64,000 bases of DNA, taken from positions 129,223 through 193,222 of the forward strand of contig NZ_JBHUMM010000005.1 of the NCBI RefSeq assembly GCF_042685085.1. The letters run 5' to 3'. This DNA is from Marinicrinis sediminis. GTDB lineage: Bacteria > Bacillota > Bacilli > Paenibacillales > KCTC-33676. Numbering within the stretch: position 1 is the stretch's first letter; each line of letters opens with the position of its first letter. The translations under genes and the position numbers were made by a program. Below, piece after piece: positions 17,264 to 26,734 of the stretch. The notes under the pieces were generated by a model. The model saw nothing but the letters and a program-made list of their open reading frames with translations, did not search any database and was not told the DNA's origin.

Positions 17264-18666
17264 AGTTTCAGCTTGCCTAGCCCATATCTCCCGTCTTGCT
17301 GCCGTCCTTCCATGGCCAGACTCATTCCTGGCTTTGCTGTACTCGGGTCGAGTATCGCAATCAGGAGCTGATACTCACCTGCAGGTATGGCTTCAGGCAA
17401 TTTGAATCGAGCTTCGAAGGTATGCGTCCCGGGTAGCCAGGAGCGAATATCCTCTTGCAGTTCGGTTTGAAAAACCAGCTTTCCGGTTTCATTTGCGAGC
17501 GACAATTCAATGGGCCAATCAAAGTAAAAAGGGGCCACACCCTTGTTTTCAACCTCGATTTCCACGTTTATCTCCTCTCCCCTGCTGCCCTTTTCAGGAT
17601 GCTGAACGGAGCGAACGACAAAATGATACCCCATCGCATTGACGAATTGTTCCGCTCGCTGCCGCTCTTCCACACGGAGCGACTGGGTCACCGGGGAATT
17701 GGGTCCCATCCAGCTGGCATGCGTCAATTGCAATTGCGTCATGACACTGCCAAAACGATCCTTCTGAAAATAGCTTGTAATGGCATCCTGGGTTGAAAAT
17801 TCTCCGCCGCCTGCCCCGTGCTTCCAATAATCCGGCATAGCCGGCATCTCTTCATCAGTCAGCCATGACGTATATCCCTCATTCACCCAGCTTACGAATT
17901 CCTCGATGGTCTCCTGCTCATTGCCAAAGGCATCATTAAACAGGCCCAGACGGTGCTTCAGAGCCAACGGCTCCGGTCTTCTCATCATCAACTTGTCATG
18001 TGCAAAATGATCCAGGTAGTGCTGTATATACTGGGTAGCAACAGGCTGCTTGGGATACGGAATGCGTTTATTGTCCATTCTTGCCGTGTGCCACTCCCCC
18101 CAGTGTCCGATGCTCCCGATCTGAATAAAGGCAATGGAAGGATCTTCATCGTAACGGGCTGCCAGAGCAGCAATCGCTTTTTGATGAGCCTGGATCAACT
18201 CAGGATGGGCGTAATCCGGACTGAAGCCTTTGCCATAATCCACCTCATACCAGGTACCGGATTGATCGATTTTCTCATAGAGCCAATCTGGTATCGTGCT
18301 GGTCATTGTATCGCCTGGGTCATCCAGCACAAATCGAAGGACGAACCGAACGTTTCTGGACTTCCATTCCTCGAAATACGCTTGTTCCTCGATGTCATCG
18401 AATCGATAGACGCCCTCCTCAGGTTCAAAGTCCTTCCAGTCAATGTTGACATGGGCCAGTGAGACGGGAAACTCAATCCAGTCCACGTCTGTGGCATCTG
18501 CACTGAATCCCTTATACGGATTGATCAGCAGCTCGTCCGTTTCAGTTGGATAAAAGGTCATCATTTTTGTAGATGATTCACTCCAAATCTGACTGGTAAA
18601 AAAAGCAACAACCGCTAATCCCCCTGTCAATAGTAAAACACGGACATATCGGATCCATTTGGACAT
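17257..18666 (-). CDS. Exported DUF4832-type glycosidase-like protein
   Basis: This 469-residue protein has an N-terminal anchor or signal helix (about residues 9-25). Residues 45-330 look like a TIM-barrel glycosidase domain of the DUF4874/DUF4832 kind: LLINPYKGF, LAHVNIDWKDFEPEEGVY (as in clan A barrels), and IAFIQIGSIGHWGEWH with a candidate catalytic glutamate. A beta-sandwich follows (INVEIEVENKGVAPFYFDWP to the end). The start has GAGGGG upstream. It lies divergently next to the Pel operon promoter and may act on surface polysaccharide; this is context only. Confidence 0.7.
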   Translation of the reverse strand: MSKWIRYVRVLLLTGGLAVVAFFTSQIWSESSTKMMTFYPTETDELLINPYKGFSADATDVDWIEFPVSLAHVNIDWKDFEPEEGVYRFDDIEEQAYFEEWKSRNVRFVLRFVLDDPGDTMTSTIPDWLYEKIDQSGTWYEVDYGKGFSPDYAHPELIQAHQKAIAALAARYDEDPSIAFIQIGSIGHWGEWHTARMDNKRIPYPKQPVATQYIQHYLDHFAHDKLMMRRPEPLALKHRLGLFNDAFGNEQETIEEFVSWVNEGYTSWLTDEEMPAMPDYWKHGAGGGEFSTQDAITSYFQKDRFGSVMTQLQLTHASWMGPNSPVTQSLRVEERQRAEQFVNAMGYHFVVRSVQHPEKGSRGEEINVEIEVENKGVAPFYFDWPIELSLANETGKLVFQTELQEDIRSWLPGTHTFEARFKLPEAIPAGEYQLLIAILDPSTAKPGMSLAMEGRQQDGRYGLGKLKLQ

Positions 18667-18831
18667 GGTCAGACCCCTCTCTGTTCCTTTTAATTCCTTT
18701 TTATCTTTGGTCTCACTATATTATAATGAAGAATAGACAGACAAGACATTCTTTCATTCGACAACATTTTTCATTCTACTTTATTTTTGCTAAAGTTCAC
18801 CTAAACTTTTTAGTCGTTTCCAACCAAATCA

Positions 18832-18860
18832 TTGACTAAAGTCCTAGCTTTCTTTACAAT
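18832..18860 (+). promoter_or_regulatory. SigA-type promoter of the pel operon
   Basis: TTGACT (18832-18837) and TACAAT (18855-18860) are separated by exactly 17 bp. It lies about 70 bp before the TTG start of the first gene. The short leader shows no riboswitch-like structure. Confidence 0.7.
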
Positions 18861-18929
18861 TCAAGAAAAGATCAACACGTCCATTTCATCAGATTCTGGC
18901 TTATTTCATATACAGAAAGGGAAATTTCC

Positions 18930-21107
18930 TTGAATGTTCTAATTACTGGAGGCTATGGCTTCATTGGGTCTTTCGTCGCAGAAAGATTTTTCAAAGAAGG
19001 CTACAAAATCTATATCATAGACAATTTATCCACGGGCCACAAAGAAAATGTGACGATCCCGCATCATTTCTATGAACTGGATATAACGGATTCGAAATGT
19101 GAAGAGGTATTTCGGAGCGTTCAGTTTGATGTGGTTGTTCACCTGGCTGCGCAAACCAATGTGCATACGTCCATCGAACACCCTTATCAGGATACGCACG
19201 CCAACATTTCCGGTCTGGTACATATGCTCGAATTATCCAGCAAGCACCATGTGCGGCGATTCATGCTGGCCTCTTCCGCAGCCGTTTATGGCAACTCTTC
19301 TCAACTGCCTTTGCAGGAAGACCACCTGTGTGACCCGCTGTCTCCGTATGGAATGAACAAGCTGCTAGGGGAATATTACACGCAGAAGTGGAAGCAGATT
19401 TATCAGCTGTCCTCGCTATGCTTTCGTTTTTCCAACGTATATGGACCGCGGCAGACGAGCAGTGCAGAAGGCGGCGTAATCTCCATTTTCATGGATCGCC
19501 TGCAACGAAACGAAGAGATTCAGGTCTATGGTGACGGGGAGCAAACGAGAGATTTCATCTACGTTGAGGACGTAGCCGATGCGATCTTCAAGGGTGCCAA
19601 GAGCACAGCGGAAGGCGTACTCAATTTGTCTACCAATTCAGAGACGTCCATTAACGAGTTGCTGGAGAAACTTTCACAATTCAAAACGATCCATCAAACC
19701 TCGTATCTGGACCCGAAACCGGGCGATATCTATCAATCCAGATTAGACAACCGGCAAATTGTGAAGACGCTGGATTGGGTTCCTCTTTATGATTTGGACA
19801 AAGGGTTGAAGAAAACCTTTGAATGGCAGCGAGGAACAAAGGCTGCCGGTAAAAAAAAGACGCAGGCAAAAAAAAAAGAACCCATCCATAAAAAAATCAA
19901 ATGGCTTCCCTATATAGAGAACCTGGTGATTTTTATTTTGCTGTGCTGGTTCACCATGGCCAATCATCACTGGGTACAGCACACCTTCATTGATTACAAG
20001 ATCATTTATATTATTTTTATTTCCGTTCTGTATGGTACCCGTCAGTCTCTGATTTCCGTACTGCTCAGCATCGGGTTGTATTTCTATGAGCGCCTGGATT
20101 CAGGCAGGGAGCTGGTTTCTCTACTCTATGATACCGATGCCCTGTTCAACATTGCCATCTATCTTTTCTTTGGACTGCTTATTGGCTACTCTACGGACAA
20201 ACGAAGAGCCGATGTGGAGTATGCGCGTGAACAGCTGGAGAACGAAAAAGAAAGATATCATTTTCTGAATCGGGTCTATCGGGACACGCAGGTGGTCAAG
20301 GAAGAATTGCAGTCTCAAATCATTCATAATGAGGAAAGTCTGGGCACCATCTATAGCATCATCAAGGAATTGGAGCTGTTAGAACCGCAACAGGTGCTGC
20401 AATCATCGGTGGAAGTGCTCGAAAAGATTACGAAATCCAGCCAGGTTTCCGTCTATTCCATTAATGAGGATCAATATTATTTGCGCTTGATGGCCAAATC
20501 TCAGGCACTGGCTTCGAACCATCCACGCTCCATCAAGGTAGAGAATGAACCTTATCTGAAAAAGGCGATTGAGCAACGCATCATCTGGATGAACAAGACA
20601 CTGGATCCTGATTTGCCGATGTATATCATTCCGATCGTCTATGAGAATCGGGTTACCTCCGTCATCTTCGTGCACCAGGTTGCCTTTCAGCACTTTTCCC
20701 TTTACCGGGAGAATGCCTTGATCGTGACGAGCAAGCTGATTGCCACTTCACTTTCAAGAGCGATCCAGTTCGAGACCACGAATGCCAATGAAAAATATAT
20801 GCCGGGCACCAAGATCATCCTTGAACCCTACTTCACCAGCATGCTCGCCAACATGCAGGAGGGGAAGCGCAAGCAGCTCGTGACCTTCACCTTGCTGCGA
20901 ATCATCCGGACATCGCTTTCCGAACAGGCTGTTGGACAGCTTCTTCACAAAATGCTCAGAGACACAGACGCCTTTGGCTATTATCACGGCGCCATTTGCA
21001 TTTTACTGCATAACACAAACCCGGATGAAGCCGATATTGTCATCCAGCGCCTCGAACATTCCCGTATTTTCGTTGAAATGATGAGTGAGGATCGATTATA
21101 TGCATGA
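18930..21107 (+). CDS. pelD: Fusion of NAD-dependent sugar-nucleotide epimerase and PelD-type c-di-GMP receptor
   Basis: This is a 725-residue two-part protein. Residues 1-308 form a complete extended SDR epimerase: nucleotide-binding GGYGFIG at 7-13, SSAAVY, and the catalytic Y140xxxK144. It would interconvert UDP-GlcNAc/UDP-GalNAc or UDP-Glc/UDP-Gal. A Lys-rich linker (309-325) leads to about four membrane helices (327-425), a coiled coil, a GAF domain (about 470-620) and a C-terminal degenerate GGDEF domain. In the latter, RDTD at 677-680 matches the RxxD c-di-GMP inhibitory site, and exactly five residues later HGAIC stands where GGDEF would be. This is the PelD layout with an epimerase added in front. 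The TTG start follows GAAAGGG. The next gene overlaps by eight bases. Confidence 0.85.
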   Translation: MNVLITGGYGFIGSFVAERFFKEGYKIYIIDNLSTGHKENVTIPHHFYELDITDSKCEEVFRSVQFDVVVHLAAQTNVHTSIEHPYQDTHANISGLVHMLELSSKHHVRRFMLASSAAVYGNSSQLPLQEDHLCDPLSPYGMNKLLGEYYTQKWKQIYQLSSLCFRFSNVYGPRQTSSAEGGVISIFMDRLQRNEEIQVYGDGEQTRDFIYVEDVADAIFKGAKSTAEGVLNLSTNSETSINELLEKLSQFKTIHQTSYLDPKPGDIYQSRLDNRQIVKTLDWVPLYDLDKGLKKTFEWQRGTKAAGKKKTQAKKKEPIHKKIKWLPYIENLVIFILLCWFTMANHHWVQHTFIDYKIIYIIFISVLYGTRQSLISVLLSIGLYFYERLDSGRELVSLLYDTDALFNIAIYLFFGLLIGYSTDKRRADVEYAREQLENEKERYHFLNRVYRDTQVVKEELQSQIIHNEESLGTIYSIIKELELLEPQQVLQSSVEVLEKITKSSQVSVYSINEDQYYLRLMAKSQALASNHPRSIKVENEPYLKKAIEQRIIWMNKTLDPDLPMYIIPIVYENRVTSVIFVHQVAFQHFSLYRENALIVTSKLIATSLSRAIQFETTNANEKYMPGTKIILEPYFTSMLANMQEGKRKQLVTFTLLRIIRTSLSEQAVGQLLHKMLRDTDAFGYYHGAICILLHNTNPDEADIVIQRLEHSRIFVEMMSEDRLYA

Positions 21108-21984
21108 ATACGTCATCATCGTCTACTATATACTCGCCCTCATTTATATTGTGCTCTTCCGTCTAGTCAAGCGATCACCTGTAAAAGTAGCGATTAGTTT
21201 ACTCATTCCGTATATCGGATTGCTGTTTGCCATCTGGATGCATGTGTCGGAAAGAGGCAAGCCCGCTGTCAAAGTAGCAGACTGGATGAAAGAACTCGAA
21301 GAAGAAATGCGACAGGAGAGACAAAGCAACCCCTATATTGTGTCAGAGGATGTACAACGGGAAATCAATATTGTGCCCTTGACGGAGGCTCTCTCCATGT
21401 CCACTCCATCGGTCCGACGCCGACTGCTGCTTGATGCACTGAAAAACGATGCAATCAAAAATGTCTCGCTGCTTGAAGCTGCGATCGAGAATGAAGATAC
21501 GGAAACCTCCCATTATGCGGTGACCGCTGTTACCAGCTTTCGCGGACAGTTGATGATGGAGATCCAGAAACTGGCGGTTCATTATGAACAGAACAAGCAA
21601 GATGTGACGGTGTTGAAGCAGTTCGCTTCTTCCCTGGACACATTTTTGCAAAGCCGCTTCATTGATCGCAGTACACGAAAGCAATATCAGGCATTGTACG
21701 CAGAGGTGTTGCAACGTCTGATCGATACCGGAGAAGCCGAGGAAAAACATTTCACTCATAAAATTCGAAATGACATTGTGCTGTCCAACTATGCGGATGC
21801 CCGAGAAGCAAGTGAACGTTACCTGGAGCAGTTCCCGCTCAGTGAAGAAGCCTATCTGCTTCAGCTTGAGCTGTATTATGTGCTTCGATCGAAGGATGAA
21901 TTTGATCAGACACTTCACAATTTGAAGGCTTCTCCAATCAAATTGACCAATGAAGCCTTGACGACGATTCGATACTGGATGTGA
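21100..21984 (+). CDS. pelE: PelE-like membrane/TPR-type protein
   Basis: The 294-residue protein has two N-terminal membrane helices (about residues 3-18 and 25-45) and a soluble, helix-rich remainder with alternating helical hairpins. The end (AREASERYLEQFPLSEEAYLLQLELYY, split here as AREASERYLEQF and PLSEEAYLLQL) looks like TPR repeats. That is the PelE plan; PelE sits with PelD in the inner-membrane synthase complex. The ATG at 21100 lies inside the end of the PelD frame and has GAGG at good spacing. Assignment rests on architecture and position between pelD and the deacetylase. Confidence 0.75.
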   Translation: MHEYVIIVYYILALIYIVLFRLVKRSPVKVAISLLIPYIGLLFAIWMHVSERGKPAVKVADWMKELEEEMRQERQSNPYIVSEDVQREINIVPLTEALSMSTPSVRRRLLLDALKNDAIKNVSLLEAAIENEDTETSHYAVTAVTSFRGQLMMEIQKLAVHYEQNKQDVTVLKQFASSLDTFLQSRFIDRSTRKQYQALYAEVLQRLIDTGEAEEKHFTHKIRNDIVLSNYADAREASERYLEQFPLSEEAYLLQLELYYVLRSKDEFDQTLHNLKASPIKLTNEALTTIRYWM

Positions 21985-22007
21985 ATGAAGTGAGGGAAGT
22001 GAGAGAG

Positions 22008-23903
22008 ATGAGCAAAATAAAACGCAATCTGGAATCAAAAAATATATGGATTATGGTCGCCATCGTATTGATTCTCATCCTCATTATCGAGCTGTCCAGA
22101 TCATCCTATTTGATTACCTGGAACGACCAGTTAAACAAGATTGAACGGTATCATCCGGACAAGGTGGTCCATGCCCTCTCTGGCGAAGAGAAAGAAGAGA
22201 TGGCAACGATCCAACAGCGCTATGCCATTATTCATCAGCCTGGTCATCCCTATAGCGATGCAGCTACCGAACATGTAGAGCAGGTTATGTCCTACATGAA
22301 GAAATCTACGCAACTGGTTCCCGTTACGGAACTGGCGAGCTTCAATCCCGCTTCCTATGACATGCTGATCATTACAAGCCCAGACGTGACTGAGTATTGG
22401 GGCCTGACAGAGCTGATTGCGTACGTCCAGGACGGGGGCGATGTCTTTTTTACCGATCTGCCTGCCCGAAATGACCAGTTCCACGGATTATATCGTTTTC
22501 TAGGTATGTATGACTACGGCGAATGGATGGAGACTACGGGCGTCTCGTTCGCCAAAAACATCCTGCTGAACATGGCGGGAACTTCATTCCAGGAAGCTTT
22601 CTTGCTTAACGTCTCGCTGAATGTATATCTGGATAAAGAAACGGAAGTCTGGATGACTTCAAATGACAATATCCCTTTGCTCTGGCATACACCATACGGA
22701 GAAGGGAGCTTTACCGTATTCAACGGACAGATCCTCCAGGAAAAGCTTAGCCGCGGCCTCATTGCCGGAACGCTCAGTTTTATTCAACCCGATTTCATCT
22801 ATCCCATTCTCAATGCGAAGATCATGTACCTGGATGACTTTCCGGCGCCATACTCCGGTGTGATTGACAGAAAGAATAAAAGTCAGCAAGGCTCACTCCA
22901 AATTTATGATCATTATGGACGGGCCATGACGAGATTTATCAAGGAAATATGGTGGCCGGATATCATCGCAATGGGAGACCGGTACAATTTAAAATACACG
23001 TCTGTGTTCATACAATCCTATCAGAATCAGGTAGAGCCTCCCTTTTCATCCCCAGTAGATGAGAATATGAGCAACCTGGTTATCTATGGCCGGGATATCC
23101 TCAAGCAGGGTGGCGAAATCGGCCTGCACGGCTATAATCACCAGTCTCTCGTAACGAGCAAACGCATCGCCAACTTCTTTGACTACAAGTCCTGGAAGTC
23201 TGAAGCAGAGATGTCTCTTGCCATCAAGGAGGCGCTTCAGCATTTCAGACGTTCCTTTCCCGATTACGCGATCCAGACCTATGTCCCGCCTTCCAATGCA
23301 CTCGACGAGACGGGAAGAGATGCCCTCAAGGCCAGCTGGCCGGAGTTGACGAATATTGCTTCGCTCTATAATGAAGACTACAGCCGTACCGCATATATTC
23401 AGGAATATGAAGTGGCGGAAGATGGATTGATTGAACTCCCTCGGTTAACTTCGGGCTTTGAGAACAGCGAGTTCAATCAGTGGTCAGCCATCAATGGACT
23501 TACGACAATCGGGATCTTCTCTCATTTCTTCCATCCCGATGATATCACTGATTTTGATCATCGGAATGCGGAGCGAAAATCATGGGACGATCTAAAAGCC
23601 GACTTTGAAGCCTTTATTTCTCTTTTCTCCAATCAATATCCTTGGCTCAACCCTATGACCTCTGCTGAAGCAGCCATTGCACTGGAGAAGCATCTCGAAA
23701 CGGAGGTCTATTTCCATCAAACGAATGAACGCATTCAAATCTATCTGAATGATTTCTCTGAACAACAGACTATGACCTTCATCCTTCGAACAGATAAAGA
23801 GATTCGCGAAGCGATCGATTGTACGGTTCAGAAAATTGATGATCAGACGTATCTGGTAGAAACAACGAAAGCCAAATCTGAAATAAAACTGGTGGTATCA
23901 TGA
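22008..23903 (+). CDS. pelA: PelA-type polysaccharide deacetylase (DUF2194-like)
   Basis: This membrane-anchored protein of about 631 residues has an N-terminal helix (about 12-30) and a large extracytoplasmic region. Residues 80-260 look like a flavodoxin- or glutamine-amidotransferase-like domain (DMLIITSPDVTEYWG). The deacetylase part starts at IMYLDDFPAPYSG, with the metal-binding aspartate. It continues with GGEIGLHGYNHQS, which holds the HxxxH metal pair, and YVPPSNALDETGRDAL. A C-terminal beta domain closes the protein. In Gram-positive pel operons this slot is the PelA deacetylase that partly removes acetyl groups from the GalNAc polymer. The glycosidase domain of Pseudomonas PelA was not seen here. 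The stop overlaps pelF by four bases (ATGA). Confidence 0.8.
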   Translation: MSKIKRNLESKNIWIMVAIVLILILIIELSRSSYLITWNDQLNKIERYHPDKVVHALSGEEKEEMATIQQRYAIIHQPGHPYSDAATEHVEQVMSYMKKSTQLVPVTELASFNPASYDMLIITSPDVTEYWGLTELIAYVQDGGDVFFTDLPARNDQFHGLYRFLGMYDYGEWMETTGVSFAKNILLNMAGTSFQEAFLLNVSLNVYLDKETEVWMTSNDNIPLLWHTPYGEGSFTVFNGQILQEKLSRGLIAGTLSFIQPDFIYPILNAKIMYLDDFPAPYSGVIDRKNKSQQGSLQIYDHYGRAMTRFIKEIWWPDIIAMGDRYNLKYTSVFIQSYQNQVEPPFSSPVDENMSNLVIYGRDILKQGGEIGLHGYNHQSLVTSKRIANFFDYKSWKSEAEMSLAIKEALQHFRRSFPDYAIQTYVPPSNALDETGRDALKASWPELTNIASLYNEDYSRTAYIQEYEVAEDGLIELPRLTSGFENSEFNQWSAINGLTTIGIFSHFFHPDDITDFDHRNAERKSWDDLKADFEAFISLFSNQYPWLNPMTSAEAAIALEKHLETEVYFHQTNERIQIYLNDFSEQQTMTFILRTDKEIREAIDCTVQKIDDQTYLVETTKAKSEIKLVVS

Positions 23904-25315
23904 GAATATGCATATTGGCAGAGGGCTCTTATCCCTACATTTCCGGTGGCGTTTCAAGCTGGGTGCACAGCCTGATTCGCGCCATGCCTGAGCATGAATT
24001 TATTATTTATGCCATCGGCGCAGAAGCATCCAAGAAAGGTCAGTATCGTTATGAACTGCCTGACAACGTCATCGAAGTCCGGGAAGCCTTTCTTGATGAT
24101 TACAAATCTGAAGCCGCGACTTGGGGGAAGAAATTTCGCCTTGGTGATAAGGGTTCGGAGCATTTCCTGCAGATTCTGCGCAACGATCTTCAGATTGACT
24201 GGGCGTCCTTTTTTGACACGATGGAAACGATTAAGAAAAAAAGCTCTACCGAGTTTCTGATGAGTCTCAACTTCTATGACATGATTCAGGAGCTTGCTCT
24301 TACCCAATATTCACAGGTTCCCTTCACAGAGCTATTCTGGACGGTGCGCTCTATGCTGCTGCCCATGCTTCAGCTGCTGAGAGATGATATGCCGGAAGCG
24401 GATTTGTACCATAGCGTATCCACCGGATATGCAGGCTTGATGGGGGCGTATGCCAAGTACCAGCACCACAAGCCTTTTTTGCTGACAGAGCACGGAATCT
24501 ATTCCAGGGAAAGAGAGGAAGAAATCATCAAGGCCGACTGGGTGAAAGGCTACTTCAAAGACCTCTGGATTCAATACTTTTATTCGCTGTCCGGTTGTGC
24601 CTATCAGTTGACCGATGAGGTCATTACCCTCTTCCATCGCAATAAGGAGATTGAAGTAGAACTGGGGTGCGAGGAAGACAAAATCAAAATCATTCCCAAT
24701 GGCGTGAACGTTACCTTTTTTGAAGATATCGCTCCTCCTACAGAGGAAGACAGGCAATTCATCAATATCGGCGCCTTCATTCGGGTCGTGCCTATCAAAG
24801 ATATCAAAACGATGTTGCACAGCTTTCAGGTCGTACAGCGTGAAGTGCCGAATGCCCGCTTCTATGTCATGGGGCCTTACGAGGAAGACCTCCAGTATTA
24901 CGATGAATGTCTGCAACTGGCCAAATCTCTGGATTTGCAAAACGTCATATTCACAGGCCAGATCCCGATCAAGGCGTACATGGGGCGCATGGATATCTTG
25001 ACGCTGACTAGCATCAGTGAGGGACAGCCGCTGGCCCTGCTGGAGGGAATGGCGGCAGGCAAGCCATTTGTCACCACTGATGTCGGTAGTTGCAAGGAAT
25101 TGATCTACGGCAAGGACGATCCCTATGGTCCAGCCGGCATGGTGGCACCGGTCATGCACTATGAACAGATTGGACAAGCTCTGATCGAACTTTGCCGGAA
25201 TCCCGAGCTTCGCACACAATACGGACTGAACGGACTGAATCGGGTAAAGAGCAACTATACGATGGACAGCTTTATCTCTCAGTATAAAGCACTCTATCAG
25301 CAATTAGGAGGTTAA
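23900..25315 (+). CDS. pelF: Pel polysaccharide glycosyltransferase PelF (GT4)
   Basis: This 471-residue GT-B glycosyltransferase polymerises the Pel chain in the cytoplasm. The N-terminus RICILAEGSYPYISGGVSSW is the hallmark of PelF: an acceptor-side loop with conserved GGVSSWVH. Other signatures are LTEHGIYSREREEEI, the donor-side KIIPNGVN, and the GT4 ExxxxxxLE-type motif in SISEGQPLALLEGMAAGKPFV (written in parts: SISEGQPLALLE, GMAAGKPFV). The length fits the family. It begins with ATGA overlapping the deacetylase gene and is followed after three bases by pelG. Confidence 0.95.
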   Translation: MRICILAEGSYPYISGGVSSWVHSLIRAMPEHEFIIYAIGAEASKKGQYRYELPDNVIEVREAFLDDYKSEAATWGKKFRLGDKGSEHFLQILRNDLQIDWASFFDTMETIKKKSSTEFLMSLNFYDMIQELALTQYSQVPFTELFWTVRSMLLPMLQLLRDDMPEADLYHSVSTGYAGLMGAYAKYQHHKPFLLTEHGIYSREREEEIIKADWVKGYFKDLWIQYFYSLSGCAYQLTDEVITLFHRNKEIEVELGCEEDKIKIIPNGVNVTFFEDIAPPTEEDRQFINIGAFIRVVPIKDIKTMLHSFQVVQREVPNARFYVMGPYEEDLQYYDECLQLAKSLDLQNVIFTGQIPIKAYMGRMDILTLTSISEGQPLALLEGMAAGKPFVTTDVGSCKELIYGKDDPYGPAGMVAPVMHYEQIGQALIELCRNPELRTQYGLNGLNRVKSNYTMDSFISQYKALYQQLGG

Positions 25316-25318
25316 GGT

Positions 25319-26734
25319 ATGGCTGGAATTGGTTTTGAACTTAGAAAGCTATACCGCAAAGAGGGCTTACTGCAAAAGGTTCGGGCCTTTGCTTTCACCT
25401 CATTTATCACCGTAGGTCCCTTGATCTCCTGTATTTTCATGATTTTGGGCGTGCAAGGCTTGTCGCTTCAAACGGGGGTTGATTTTGTAGAGCGAGAGCT
25501 CATCCATGTTTCGATGGTCTATGCTTTTATTTTTTCTTACCTGATTACCAGCATTGTCAATATGTTCATCACCCGCTATCTGGCTGATCGGTTGTTCACA
25601 AAAAATTACACCCATCTCATTTCGACATTTTACGGATGCCTGTGTCTGTGCCTGATCGCCAGCAGCCTGGTGGCCCTGCCCTTTATCCTGATGAAACTGG
25701 CACACTGGAAGCTCATTCTACCAGCCTTCCTGTTCTATCAGGAGCTCGTGATTATCTGGCTGGCTTCTACCTATGTGACAGCCGTGAAACATTACAAATC
25801 GATCGTGCACGCGTACTTGATCGGCGTTTTCCTTACCTTGACCAGTCTGTTTGTTTGCGTGCATTACTTTGATATCCATCAAGCACAACACCTGCTTTAC
25901 TGCTTTGTATTTGGCTTTCTGTTCACGGCTGGCTGGCTGCTGCACCGGATCGATCGCTTTTTTCGGACAGACGAAGATTCGCCGGTATCCTTTCATTTTC
26001 TGTCCTATCGCAAGAAATTTCACAGCTTGATCGGCTCCAGCTTTTTTCTTGCGCTCGGTTTGTATGTTCATCAGTTCATGTACTGGATTGCGCCAACCTA
26101 TCAATACCCGATTCAGAACATTTACTATGTCTCCAATTTTTATGATCTGCCCGTTTTTTACGGGTTTATCACCGTCATCCCGTCTATGGTTATCTTCGTT
26201 ATGAGTGTGGAGACGGCTTTCTATCCCAAGTATCGAAAATACTATGACACGATTATTGAAAAGGGCACCATTCTGGACATCAATCAAGCCAAGCACGAAA
26301 TGAACAAAGTGCTGATGCAGCAGTTGACTCTTATGATGGGCATCCAGTTAATTGTCTCGGTCATTTGCCTGGCTCTAGGTATTCGATTCTTGCCAAAGCT
26401 CGGCTTCACCTCCTATCAGATCGATACCTTCACGGTGCTGGTGCTGGCCTTTTACATGTTCATCGTTTTCTCCACCATCTGTCTGTTGCTGCTGTATTTC
26501 GATGATCGCATGGCGGTATTCAGGCTGACGCTGCTGTTTTTTGTTTCCACGGTGGTGCTCACCTGGGTCAGCATGTACCTGGAACGACATGGACTCGGAT
26601 TTTTCCTGTCCTGCTTTCTGTCATTTGCTGTTGCGTATCGGCGACTTGCCCATATCTCCAGTCACATTCACTATTACACGTTCAGTGCCCAGCCGCTGTT
26701 ATCCAAAGAGGGGGATTCAAGTGTTCAATCGTAA
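25319..26734 (+). CDS. pelG: Pel polysaccharide transporter PelG
   Basis: This 471-residue polytopic membrane protein has about twelve helices, of the MOP flippase-like PelG family, which exports the Pel polymer across the membrane. The N-terminus MAGIGFELRKLYRKEGLL followed by a helix starting AFAFTSFITVGPL is characteristic. The start follows AGGAGG with seven bases. The last 14 bases overlap the next gene (cotH), so translation is probably coupled beyond the classical pel genes. Confidence 0.94.
   Translation: MAGIGFELRKLYRKEGLLQKVRAFAFTSFITVGPLISCIFMILGVQGLSLQTGVDFVERELIHVSMVYAFIFSYLITSIVNMFITRYLADRLFTKNYTHLISTFYGCLCLCLIASSLVALPFILMKLAHWKLILPAFLFYQELVIIWLASTYVTAVKHYKSIVHAYLIGVFLTLTSLFVCVHYFDIHQAQHLLYCFVFGFLFTAGWLLHRIDRFFRTDEDSPVSFHFLSYRKKFHSLIGSSFFLALGLYVHQFMYWIAPTYQYPIQNIYYVSNFYDLPVFYGFITVIPSMVIFVMSVETAFYPKYRKYYDTIIEKGTILDINQAKHEMNKVLMQQLTLMMGIQLIVSVICLALGIRFLPKLGFTSYQIDTFTVLVLAFYMFIVFSTICLLLLYFDDRMAVFRLTLLFFVSTVVLTWVSMYLERHGLGFFLSCFLSFAVAYRRLAHISSHIHYYTFSAQPLLSKEGDSSVQS

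Noticed and set aside
24332..25303. 323-codon open frame antisense to pelF
   Set aside because: It is opposite the conserved PelF domain, without family similarity or a plausible start signal.
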